Source: Vicia villosa
Taxonomy: Eukaryota > Streptophyta > Magnoliopsida > Fabales > Fabaceae
Assembly (NCBI RefSeq): GCF_029867415.1
Contig: NC_081186.1
Location: forward strand, 22,385,915 to 22,449,914
Length of the DNA: 64,000 nt
Direction: 5' to 3'
Shown one piece after another: positions 21,864-32,100 of this stretch. Each line of letters starts with the position of its first letter. Within the stretch, counting starts at the first letter, position 1. Below the pieces are notes generated by a model. The model was not told the origin of the DNA. It made no database searches and saw only the letters and a program-made list of their open reading frames with translations. A program made the translations under genes and the position numbers.

Positions 21864-22427
21864 AGATGTAATTCAAGGGAAAGAAACTTCCATAAGGTGT
21901 TAACTTTTTCCTTCACCAATCTCCATGAATTTGCTTTGACAATTCAGAACTGGAAGCATGATATATTCTCAGAATACTCCGTATCACACATTTCTATTTA
22001 TCTAGCCCTAATTATTGTATTTGAATATATTATTATCATCTCATTCATGAAGAGCTTGTGCTTAGAAGCCAAGATCAGTCTGTATCTGATTATGGTGAGT
22101 GATTTAGACCCATCTCAAGTCCCGATCTCATTTCTAATAATTTTCTTGACAATATGTTTTCTTTAGTTGTTATGTTCTTTAGATTTGTTACGTTTGCTGC
22201 AATACAAAACCACTCAGAATTTTTTGAACCTTTCATCATGGGCTTAACCAATACAACAGTTGAGCAGGTTGGTTTCATGCGACATTGGTGGTGTCAGTGT
22301 AAACCATCATGATTTCATTCCAGCTGTTGGTGATCTCCCAAGTTCAAGTGGTAGTTCTGAAAAGAAGAATCCCTTCATCACATTGTTATACCGTCCTGGT
22401 CACTATGATATCCTCTATCCAAAGTGA
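21864..22427 (+). pseudogene. Otubain-like deubiquitinase gene fragment (OTUB1 type)
   Basis: Broken exons of an OTU-family ubiquitin thioesterase, still separated by introns. Pieces: VIQGKETSI (about 21867-21896, then GT); IHEELVLRSQDQSVSDY ending at 22094 with a gtgagt donor; after a TTTAG acceptor, VMFFRFVT...SEFFEPFIMGLTNTTVEQ (22167-22267); and CDIGGVSVNHHDFIPAVGD...LLYRPGHYDILYPK with its natural stop (22278-22427). The G|TT split between pieces two and three is in phase. Between 22267 and 22278 about 40 residues expected in the family are missing. The first half of the protein, including the catalytic Cys, is absent. Retained introns mean it was duplicated as DNA, not by retroposition. 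Confidence 0.85.
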
Positions 22428-23332
22428 GGATGGTAATTTGGGAGACCTTTTATTTGTTAATTTTTCGGCGATCTTTGGAGCCGCAAACAACTATATCCTG
22501 AGGTTGGTTGTTTAGGAGAGCATATGACTCATTTAATGATACTTCATTATTTTGGTCAACATTTTTTCTTCTTGATATTTCCGTGCATTGAGAGTTAGTG
22601 AGTTTTGATGACATAACTTCTAGAATGATGCAGATGCGTATCATATGTAACATTAATGCGTTAATGATTAAAATATATTATGTCTGGCAATGGTGGACAA
22701 TGATGATGACTATAGACTATGCTAAATCTCCTGCTAAGCAAGTTTGTCAAGCATAGAGTTTAGGTGTCATTGAGTTTAAAATAACAATAATTTAACATTT
22801 CATCTCCATATAATAAAATATCAAGATTAAGAGTTTGTAAATTCTATCTTAGCTAATTAGATTGTATAAGAGTTTGTCGAAGAGAGAGTTAAGAAGCGGT
22901 TTAATTCATTTGTGAGGTAACTTGAGAGTTTCAAACCTTGTGTATTAAGAGACATAACTTGAAATAATTTAACATGAAAATTTTTCTTCACCTTCTTTTT
23001 GTTTTATAATTTAATACAGTTTAATTTATATCGGGTCATTTTATAACTAAATAATTTATTTTAATATAAATTATATCTAAATATATTTTATAGTGTATAA
23101 AATAAATATTTGTAAATTTTACCGGCTTCTGTGAGGGTCACTATCATAACAATACTTTTTTGATTTATTTTAACCAATCAAATATTTGTAAACATTTATA
23201 GTTATTAGTGATATTTGTAAATATTGATAATTATTAGGCATATTAGATTTATCATGTTATTGGTGATTTACTACGTATTTATCATTAAATAATTAATATT
23301 TACTGTTATTACATATTTTATAATAATTATAA
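22428..23332. other. AT-rich intergenic DNA
   Basis: The first 100 bp are probably the old 3' UTR of the otubain fragment. The rest has no ORF or recognisable element. A stretch at 23108-23230 ('tgtaaattttaccgg...ggtcactatc') recurs imperfectly at about 23680-23810 in the same orientation, on the other side of the MITE. Confidence 0.6.
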
Positions 23333-23586
23333 GGCTAAATTACAGTTTTGGTCCCTCTGTTTTGGGTTTTTCACGATTTTGGTCCCCCTATTTTTTTTTT
23401 AAACATTTTTGGTCCCCATCCCAATTTTGATGCAACTGTTCATGCACTGTTCATGTACGGACATGCACTGTTCATGCGCTTTTCATGGACAAAATTGGGA
23501 TGGGGGACCAAAACTGTTTAAAAAGAAAATAGGGGACCAAAATCGTGAAAAACCTAAAACAGGGGGACCAAAACTGTAATTTAGCC
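23333..23586. mobile_element. Mutator-type MITE with long TIRs
   Basis: A 254-bp hairpin element, GGCTAAATTACAGTTTTGGT ... and its inverted copy ending TTTAGCC. The arms can be followed for roughly 100 bp each ('ggtccccctattttt' against 'aaaataggggacc'). It is flanked by a perfect 9-bp duplication TAATTATAA (23324-23332 and 23587-23595), the TSD length of Mutator-like elements. The loop contains a repeated 'tgcactgttcatg'. No coding capacity. Confidence 0.93.
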
Positions 23587-24304
23587 TAATTATAATTAAA
23601 TATCAACAACAATCAAATCTTATTAAATGGTCTAAGATAAGAATGGACTTACCCCGAATGTAACTTTTACTAACTCCTGTAAATTTTATTATTGAAACTC
23701 ACTATTTTCACGGGTCACTATCACCACAATATCTTTTTTATTTTATTCAACAAAATATTTGTACATATTTATAGTTATAATATAAGTGATATTTGTAATA
23801 TTTCACTTTCAACGATGATGTTTCGCATTAACATTTCTAAGTATATTCCTAAAAATCATTAAAATATATGTGCTCATTTCGTTTATACTATTGTTAGCTG
23901 AAGATTTCGTTGAACAAATATATGTGCTTCGAAGGAGTGTATGATCGAAGGCAAGGTGGTTACTGATGACCATCTCTGAGAAATATAAAATGGCTACTGA
24001 TGGCCATGTTTCGATAGCAAGAAACGTCTAAGTTTTTTATGAAGGTGATGGCTACTGAAAGCTATTGGAAGGACATATCCTCGAAGACTTAGACAAAATT
24101 TATAAATTGCTTAAGTATTATTATTTAGCGTGTTTGTTAGTAAGTGTTTATTAACATACTGCCACGCGTCGAAGATGGACTCAGGCGGGAAGATTTGAAA
24201 TTCGAAGATAGTTGCGTAACTGCTTATTCACAGATGTCATCGCTGGAAGTTCTTATGAGAAACGTGGCAGCGGATTAGCGTAGGGCCGTTATGGTCGAAA
24301 CTAG

Positions 24305-24313
24305 TATAAATAG
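24305..24313 (+). promoter_or_regulatory. TATA box of element D LTR promoter
   Basis: TATAAATAG within 'actagtataaataggag'; the same box is at 38998-39006 in the 3' LTR. A start site about 30 bp downstream would place the VNTR in the transcript. Confidence 0.7.
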
Positions 24314-24530
24314 GAGTTTTTATGATAGAATTCCGGGTGTTCATTTTGTACAAATCACTCACATATTTACTCAAGTATCAAGCGTTAACGAGAACGAGTT
24401 CGCTGAGAAAATGTACGTATGACACCACCATCTTAATACATGAGTATTATCTTTTATTGCTTTTCGTTTTCGAATATCTTTAAATTCTTGCATTCTATTT
24501 ACTTCTTGTTATTTACATTACTGTATCTTT

Positions 24531-24642
24531 ACTTTCATGTTATTTACTTTCATGTTATTTACTTTCATGTTATTTACTTTCATGTTATTTACTTTCATGT
24601 TATTTACTTTCATGTTATTTACTTTCATGTTATTTACTTTCA
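24531..24642 (+). repeat. 15-bp VNTR in element D LTR
   Basis: Seven tandem copies of 'tttcatgttatttac' here and six in the 3' LTR (about 39228-39325), the last of which has one substitution. Copy-number difference between two otherwise near-identical LTRs shows slippage since insertion or during reverse transcription. Confidence 0.92.
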
Positions 24643-24951
24643 AGATCTTTAACAGTTTTATGTTTTAAGATTCTTTACATTTAAACAGAATTGCATGTTA
24701 CGTTATCTGCGTTGTTTACATTTTAAAGTCATAATCACATATAATCAAGTCATCACTAAAAGTGTATGTTTTCAATCGAATAACATTTGTCGAAGACAAA
24801 GAATCATGAACATGGTTCTAAAGAATATTGATAACAATCTAATTGACTATGTGTCCTAGGATCAATCTAGTCGATCCTGCGAGTAACCAAATCATATTTA
24901 TTATAGTTTGGAGGACTAGCGGTTGTTTACCGGAAATCACCGTAAACAAAT

Positions 24952-24970
24952 TGGCACGCCCAGTGGGACC
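24952..24970 (+). promoter_or_regulatory. Element D primer binding site
   Basis: TGGCACGCCCAGTGGGACC begins 3 nt after the LTR end, starts with the required TGG, and is the only such match there. I did not identify the tRNA. Confidence 0.8.
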
Positions 24971-25031
24971 GTGTCGAACGGATTGTTTTAATCAATTGCT
25001 TTGTTTTGTCTAGACAATATCAAGACCTTGT

Positions 25032-28000
25032 ATGAACCTTAGGAACGGTAAATTAACAAACAGTGCACAACCGGTTCCCAAACGAAGGTACAACAAGAAA
25101 ATGGCTGTTACAGCCAGTGCAGGGGGTGATCAAGATCCCTCACAAGGCACAGGATCAGGAGCGGCAAATTCGAATTCCACTCAAGGAACAAGGGATACAA
25201 CGGGTCCAAATGGATCGAGACCTGCAGATAATTCCCAGTCGGTGCCTGAAAATAATACAGGACTTTCAGGGACTTTGCCAGTTTCAGTGTCAACAACTGC
25301 ACCTTCGACCACGAGTGCAGAGGAAGTATTACCGTTTCCCTCAACAAATGCTGCGAATAACTTGTCTAGTCAAGGCACGAATTCAACTTTCGAATGGAGG
25401 CCAAATCCTCCATACGGGATGCCATTTCCTTTTGGATCAGGCGTACGAGGGGCCGGACCTACTTATGTCCCAACTAATAATGCGACATTTTCACCAAATG
25501 TGGGATCTGCGAGTCGAAGTACACACAACGTTGGTTTTTCTACCCAGGTGCCTCATTATACCACAAACAGCCAAGCAGCATTTCGACAAGAAATGGATGC
25601 AAGCAACCATGATATGCTAGGGGCTTTAGCCAAAGAATTGACTTCAATCTTTACCCCATTGTTGACAAACATTACTTGCACAAATAGGGAAAATGTAGAA
25701 ACTTTCCAAAAGATGTCATCTCAAATGAATCGGATGGCGGAGTTCATGGGTGTAACACAACCAAAAAGGAAAGATAAACAGCCCGCATACCAAGAGGGAA
25801 TGCCCGTTTTAGAACGTATACAAGATGAGGGCCCATCATCGAGACCAACCATCCGAGATATAAACTCCTTGCGGAGGACGAATTGGACGGAAGAAATTCC
25901 AGTAATTAATTTAGAGACTTCAAGTCAAAGAACCGTCCCCGTTCGACAAGAAACGGAGGAAGAACAACCCAGAGTAAGAGTTGTAGGTAGAAATGAACAT
26001 CCAGATGGGGTTGTTCAAAGAGTCAGAAGGGAAAATCTGGCCACAGAAAATAACTTGACTGCTATGATAGAAAGGGTGATGGCCAATAATGGCCTAAGTA
26101 CTGGACTCAGACGTCCAAATTATACATCCCCTATATCAGACTATATTATGCAGACAGAATTACCTAGGGGCACTAAGGTACCCAAATTTACAAAATTTTC
26201 AGGCGAAACTAACGAATCGACAGTGGAACACATTGCTAGGTATCTAACAGAAGCAGGGGACTTGGCAGGAAACGAGGACTTGGTGATCAAGTATTTCCCT
26301 AGTTCGCTGACAAAGAATGCCTTTATCTGGTTTACTACTTTGCCACCCAATTCGATAGATGCGTGGGCATACCTAGAAAGATTGTTCCATGAGCAATTTT
26401 ACATGGGTCAAACTAAGATAAGTTTGAAGGAATTGGCCAGTGTTAAGAGGAAATTCACGGAGACTATTGATGATTATTTGAATAGGTTCCGTCTGTTGAA
26501 ATCTAGGTGCTTTACGACAGTTCCTGAGCACGAACTTGTCGAAATGGCTGCAGGTGGTCTAGATTACTCAATAAGAAAGAAATTAGATACCCAATACCTT
26601 AGGGACATGGCCCAGTTGGCAGATAGAGTTCGACAGGTCGAACGCTTGAAAGCAGAAAAGGCTAGGGCTAACAAAAGTCATAAGAAGGAAAGGATAGCGT
26701 ACGTCGAAGCCGAAGACGCTGATGATGAGTCTTGCAATGACTCATACAGCCTGGAGGAAGTCGAAATAGACTTAGCAGAATTAAAAGAGGCACCACCTTA
26801 TGCCTGCAAATTGTTAAATCCTGCAAATGGAAAGAACCCTGTAGAAAATGATAAGAATGATAGGTTTCCTAAGAAAACTTATACATTTGATATTACTAAG
26901 TGTGATGAAATATTTGATCTATTAGTAAAAGATGGCCAAATGATACTACCTCCTAATTCCAAAATTCCTCCGTTGGAACAACGGAAGAAAAGAGGTTTCT
27001 GTAAATATCATGGGTTTTTAGGCCATAAAACTTCACAATGTTTTCTTTTCAGGGATCTAATTCAAAATGCTATCAATGATGGAAGGTTGAAATTTGCTGA
27101 CAAGACCAAGAGTCACATGAGGGTCGATACCAATCCCCTAAACATTGCTGATGCTAGCCTCTATGAGGTAGAAGATATCAACATGGTGGAAGTATCGGAG
27201 ATCGAAGTGGCGGAAACTAAGGCAATGCTCAACGGAAAGCAGGCTACTGAAAGCCTAAATGATGAAATAATCTTCAATACTGAGATTGAAGAAGCTTCCC
27301 AAACAGAGATGACTGAAGCACCAAAAGAAGAGAGCAATGAAGCCACTGAAGACCTCAGGATAAAACTCCAGAAAATCCAAATCTCTGAAGTTGCTCCAGC
27401 GGTGGTCAACATGGTTAGCGCCAGACACCCAACATCTGAGTTTGGCGAACTAGAGACACGGCTGACAAGGCAGAATGGGGGTATTAAAGTTCCTCTAAGA
27501 GCTGAAAGCCTCAAAGACTACCTATGGAATTGCCATGAGAGAAATGGTGGAAAACAATGGATGTGCCCAAGGTGTTCGATCATGCTGAATCGAAGAATCG
27601 AAGCCAATTTCGAAAGGGCTCGACGTGAAAGATGGGAACACCCAGGGAGAGAACCAAATCCTTTACTACAAGTGTACCCAAGGATGGATGAAAGCTTATT
27701 AGGATTTTTGATCAGATGCCACAAAGGGAACTCTGAAGTTGCACTCTGCCCCAGATGTGGGGCAGCCTATGATGAGATGCTAGCACGATCATTTGAACGT
27801 GTGCACTGCTCCATGAATCAAGAAACTCAAGGGCTACGTCCTGACTTGTATGGTTTCGATGTATGGACTCCAACGAAGAGACCGGATAGTCCACACCCTA
27901 GAGTTCGAAGGGTAACGTTCAAAATCCCTGCAGATCCACCTAGGGATAGATGGGTACAAGCCGATGCAAGAACCAACAAACGGCGTAGTTGGGACCAAGG

Positions 28001-29168
28001 AGGAAGAACCGCAATGGCATATAGGAGACAATTTCAAAGGCCAAATCGAGAGACATATCGATTGGAGAACTATAAGGGAAAAAACCCTATGTCTCGGTCC
28101 CAATGGAGGAGGCACCAGAGGATGAAAAAGGCCCAGAAGGAATATAGACCAAGAGAAACTGGAGAAACTAGCAGCAACCAAGTCCCATACCAGGGAGCAA
28201 AGTCAAACAAACCTCCGGTGGAACGTGCATTGTTCGAAGCTGAAAAGCTCTTGGATGAAGAAGATAAGATGCGGTCAAATTCCTGGAACGAAGAGGACAG
28301 AATGACAAATGATTTTGATTCTGATGGAGTCTCGTCTATAAATTTAAATTGCAATGTTGTGTCCGTACTCCCTCACGAGTTTAACCAGGAAACTGAGGTA
28401 GAAGACTGTGAGGAGGCTGATATCGAAGAAATGGCAAAACACAGACCTGTGTGTTACTATGTGCTAAATAATGGTGCAGTCGAAGAGCAGAATGCTTTCT
28501 TCGAGAGGCCTGATGAGGGTATGAGAAATCATTTGAAACCACTCTATATTAGGGCTAAGATTGAGAATGTTGGCATCAATAAAGTCCTAGTTGATGGGGG
28601 AGCAGCAGTAAATTTGATGCCCCAGTATATGATAAAGAGAATTGGCATGTTCGATACGGACATAAGACCACATAACATGGTCCTGTCTAACTATGAGGGT
28701 AAGATAGGACAAACACTGGGAGTTGTTCAAGTCAATTTGACAGTAGGCTCAGTTACCAGACCCACTATGTTCATGGTTATACCAGCAAAAGCAAACTATA
28801 ACCTGTTGCTCGGAAGGGAATGGATTCATGGGGTAGCAGCTGTACCCTCAACAATGCATCAAAGGGTGACAATCTGGAGAGAAGATGGCATAGTAGAAAA
28901 CATCGAAGGTGATCAGAGTTACTATATGGCTGAAGTTAACCAGGTAAATAAATCCAACTTCGATAGGAATCTGGCAAATATAGGACCTTGTCATACTGCA
29001 GAAGAGATGTACACCCCAAATAAGAATGCATTGTATTATCTTACTTTGCACCCAAACGGATTCCAATGGGATAGAGAGATCATGGATGGTCCAACGGATA
29101 CAGCACCTTTAGAAGGTCATGCAGCAATACGGCCAACAGGCTGGGACGATGACATTAATCATGTCTGA
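25032..29168 (+). CDS. gag-pro: Element D gag-protease
   Basis: A 1378-residue polyprotein. A low-complexity Ser/Thr/Asn-rich N-terminus (1-190) is followed by the retrotransposon gag core (about 365-550; FTKFSGETNESTVEHIARYL, LNRFRLLKSRCF), a CHHC knuckle CKYHGFLGHKTSQC (about 657-670), an acidic linker, and two tandem copies of a small Cys module (about 823-865 and 885-925; each C-H then CPRC). A basic region precedes the aspartic protease with VLVDGGAAVNLMP near residue 1187 and LLLGREWIHG. The first ATG after the PBS was chosen (25032). Its TGA at 29166 overlaps the likely pol ATG at 29161, so protease is in the gag frame and pol is in the +1 frame. The frame is fully open. Confidence 0.95.
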   Translation: MNLRNGKLTNSAQPVPKRRYNKKMAVTASAGGDQDPSQGTGSGAANSNSTQGTRDTTGPNGSRPADNSQSVPENNTGLSGTLPVSVSTTAPSTTSAEEVLPFPSTNAANNLSSQGTNSTFEWRPNPPYGMPFPFGSGVRGAGPTYVPTNNATFSPNVGSASRSTHNVGFSTQVPHYTTNSQAAFRQEMDASNHDMLGALAKELTSIFTPLLTNITCTNRENVETFQKMSSQMNRMAEFMGVTQPKRKDKQPAYQEGMPVLERIQDEGPSSRPTIRDINSLRRTNWTEEIPVINLETSSQRTVPVRQETEEEQPRVRVVGRNEHPDGVVQRVRRENLATENNLTAMIERVMANNGLSTGLRRPNYTSPISDYIMQTELPRGTKVPKFTKFSGETNESTVEHIARYLTEAGDLAGNEDLVIKYFPSSLTKNAFIWFTTLPPNSIDAWAYLERLFHEQFYMGQTKISLKELASVKRKFTETIDDYLNRFRLLKSRCFTTVPEHELVEMAAGGLDYSIRKKLDTQYLRDMAQLADRVRQVERLKAEKARANKSHKKERIAYVEAEDADDESCNDSYSLEEVEIDLAELKEAPPYACKLLNPANGKNPVENDKNDRFPKKTYTFDITKCDEIFDLLVKDGQMILPPNSKIPPLEQRKKRGFCKYHGFLGHKTSQCFLFRDLIQNAINDGRLKFADKTKSHMRVDTNPLNIADASLYEVEDINMVEVSEIEVAETKAMLNGKQATESLNDEIIFNTEIEEASQTEMTEAPKEESNEATEDLRIKLQKIQISEVAPAVVNMVSARHPTSEFGELETRLTRQNGGIKVPLRAESLKDYLWNCHERNGGKQWMCPRCSIMLNRRIEANFERARRERWEHPGREPNPLLQVYPRMDESLLGFLIRCHKGNSEVALCPRCGAAYDEMLARSFERVHCSMNQETQGLRPDLYGFDVWTPTKRPDSPHPRVRRVTFKIPADPPRDRWVQADARTNKRRSWDQGGRTAMAYRRQFQRPNRETYRLENYKGKNPMSRSQWRRHQRMKKAQKEYRPRETGETSSNQVPYQGAKSNKPPVERALFEAEKLLDEEDKMRSNSWNEEDRMTNDFDSDGVSSINLNCNVVSVLPHEFNQETEVEDCEEADIEEMAKHRPVCYYVLNNGAVEEQNAFFERPDEGMRNHLKPLYIRAKIENVGINKVLVDGGAAVNLMPQYMIKRIGMFDTDIRPHNMVLSNYEGKIGQTLGVVQVNLTVGSVTRPTMFMVIPAKANYNLLLGREWIHGVAAVPSTMHQRVTIWREDGIVENIEGDQSYYMAEVNQVNKSNFDRNLANIGPCHTAEEMYTPNKNALYYLTLHPNGFQWDREIMDGPTDTAPLEGHAAIRPTGWDDDINHV

Positions 29169-32100
29169 GTCTTCATTCTTCGAAAAGATTTCGGCCTACG
29201 TGGCCGAGAACAAACAGAAGGCGGCTCTCGAGGCCGAATTAGCAGATGTAAAGGTAGATACCATCCAAATCAAAGAAGAGATAGCAGAATTGGAGGTGCA
29301 TACAGATTTCGAACGCTCCAAAGATACGATCCTAGACGAAGAGATTATGGACGAAGGATCAAACCAAAGATTAGATGCAATATACGACGAAGAACCTTTA
29401 GGGTTCGAAAAAGACCCAATGGCTTCTAATATAAAGATGTTAGCCCAAGATCCACTCGAAGAAGTAAACCTCGGAGACAGGGATCAAAAAAGGATAACAT
29501 ATATCAGCGCGAAATTAGAGCCAGAACTAAAAGCAACGGTCATCAAAATGCTGAAAGAAAATAGAGATTGCTTTGCTTGGGATTATGATGAGATGCCTGG
29601 TCTAGGAAGGGATCTAGTCGAATTGAAGCTTCCAATAAAAGAAGGGAAGAAACCTGTGAAGCAAACTCCTAGAAGATTCGCGCCAGAGATCCATTCGAAG
29701 ATTAAAGCAGAGGTCGAAAGGCTTTTACGTTGCAAGTTTATCCAAACTACAAGGTATGTCGAATGGATTGCCAATATAGTACCTGTAATTAAAAAGAATG
29801 GCTCTTTACGAGTATGCATAGACTTTCGTGATCTTAATGCAGCCACTCCTAAAGACGAATATCCCATGCCTGTAGCAGAAATGCTGGTAGACTCAGCCGC
29901 AGGTTTTGAGTATCTAAGTATGTTGGATGGATACTCAGGATATAATCAGATCTTTATTGCAGAAGATGATGTATCCAAGACAGCGTTTCGTTGCCCAGGG
30001 GCAATAGGCACTTACGAATGGGTTGTAATGCCTTTTGGTTTAAAAAATGCTGGGGCAACTTACCAAAGAGCAATGAACTCTATATTCCATGACTTTATAG
30101 AAACATTCATGCAAGTATATATAGACGACATTGTGGTAAAATCTACTTCGGGAATGAGTCATCTCGATCATTTAAGCCAATCATTCGAAAGAATGAGGAA
30201 ACATGGGTTGAAGATGAACCCCCTTAAATGTGCTTTCTTTGTACAAGCAGGAGATTTCTTGGGTTTCGTAGTCCATAAAAAGGGAATAGAAATTAACCAG
30301 AACAAGACAAAAGCCATCATGAAAACCAAATCTCCATCCACGAAGAAAGAGTTACAATCACTGTTGGGAAAGATAAATTTTTTAAGAAGATTTATCTCTA
30401 ACTTGAGTGGACGCACGCAAGCCTTCTCGCCTTTACTACGGCTTAAGCAAGGAAAGTTCGAATGGCGTGCTGAACATCAAGAAGCTTTCGATCAGATAAA
30501 GCAATACTTGACTTGTCCACCAATCTTATCTCCCCCAAACGGGAAGAAACACATGCGCCTGTACATTTCAGCATCAGACAAAACAATAGGCAGCATGCTG
30601 GCACAAGAAGATGAAAATGGCATCGAAAGAGCCATTTACTACTTAAGTAGAGTACTCAATGATGCAGAGACTAGATATACTGCTATAGAAAAACTCTGCC
30701 TTTGTTTGTATTTCTCTTGTATTAAACTTAAGTATTATATAAAGCCAGTTGATGTTTACGTTTCGTCTCATTGTGATGTTATTAAGCATATGTTATCCAA
30801 GCCAATATTACATAGTCGAATTGGCAAGTGGGCTTTAGCCCTAACGGAATATTCGCTAATATTCCAACCTCTCAAGGCAATGAAAGGCCAAATTGTGTCA
30901 GACTTCATTGTCGATCACGCAGTGGTTGAGAATCATCAGCATTACGTGGACCTAAAACCTTGGAAGTTGTACTTCGATGGGTCGACACATAGAGAAGGTT
31001 CTGGAGTTGGAGTGTTGATAATTTCTCCTGATGGAATTCCAACAAAGCTCAAGTACAAACTCGAAGGACCATTATGCTCCAACAATGAAGCTGAGTACGA
31101 AGCGTTAATCGCCGGACTTGAGGCTTTGTTAGAACTGGGGGCAACCAGAGTCGAAATTAAAGGAGACTCCGAATTGGTCATCAAACAATTAACAAAAGAA
31201 TACAAGTGCATCAAAGAGAATCTAATCATGTACTTTGTCATTGCAAATAGGCTACTCAAGAAATTCGAATATGTAGAATTGAAACACGTATCAAGGGTGA
31301 ATAACCAAGAAGCGAACGACTTGGCACAGTTGGCTTCAGGATACAAAGTATCGAAAGAAAAATTGGAAGAATTGATCGAAGTAAGAGGAAGAGCAATGTC
31401 TACTAAACTTTCTCCGAGCGATCTAGAGAATTCACAATTGGGTTATGCCAACAAAGAAGAGTTCGAAGTCCTAAATATTGACTCTTTGGCAGACACGGAT
31501 TGGAGGAGCCCAATAATCAACTATTTGAAGAATCCTTCGACGGAGACAGATAGAAAAATCAAGTATAGAGCCTTGTCATATTTTCTAATGGGGAATGAAT
31601 TGTTCAAGAAAACTCCTGAAGGGGTATTGCTGAAATGCTTGGGTGAAGCAGAAGCATACTTGGCTCTATCAAACGTACACAGTGGGGCATGTGGTGCACA
31701 TCAAGCAGGACATAAGATGAAATGGCTTTTGTTTCGTTATGGGATGTATTGGCCTTCAATGTTGAAAGATTGCATAGAATTTGCCAAGGGGTGCCAAGAA
31801 TGCCAAGAACACGCAGGTATACAACATGCTCCAGCAAATGAACTCAGTACAATAGTGAAACCTTGGCCTTTCAGAGGATGGGCTTTAGATTTAATTGGAG
31901 AAATTCACCCCAAATCATCCAGAGGTCAAAGGTTCGGAATCCCAGAAAGCATAACAACTGATCAGGGATCAGTCTTCACTGGACGAAAAATGCAGGACTT
32001 TGCCAAGGAAATAGGATTCAAGTTGCTAACATCCACACCTTATTATGCTCAAGCAAATGGACAAGTCGAAGCAGCAAATAAAATTATAATTGGTCTTATT

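Larger units (their letters stand above)
23892..24948 (+). repeat. Element D 5' LTR
   Basis: 1057 bp, TGTTAGCTGAAG ... CCGTAAACA. TATA box TATAAATAG at 24305-24313. Downstream of it is an array of the 15-bp unit 'tttcatgttatttac' (about 24531-24640; seven units in this copy, six in the 3' LTR), which reads as an open FHVIY repeat. Confidence 0.95.

Noticed and set aside
24440..24652. 70-codon ORF ending in FHVIY repeats
   Set aside because: It is the translation of the 15-bp VNTR, whose length is a multiple of three; differs in length between LTRs.
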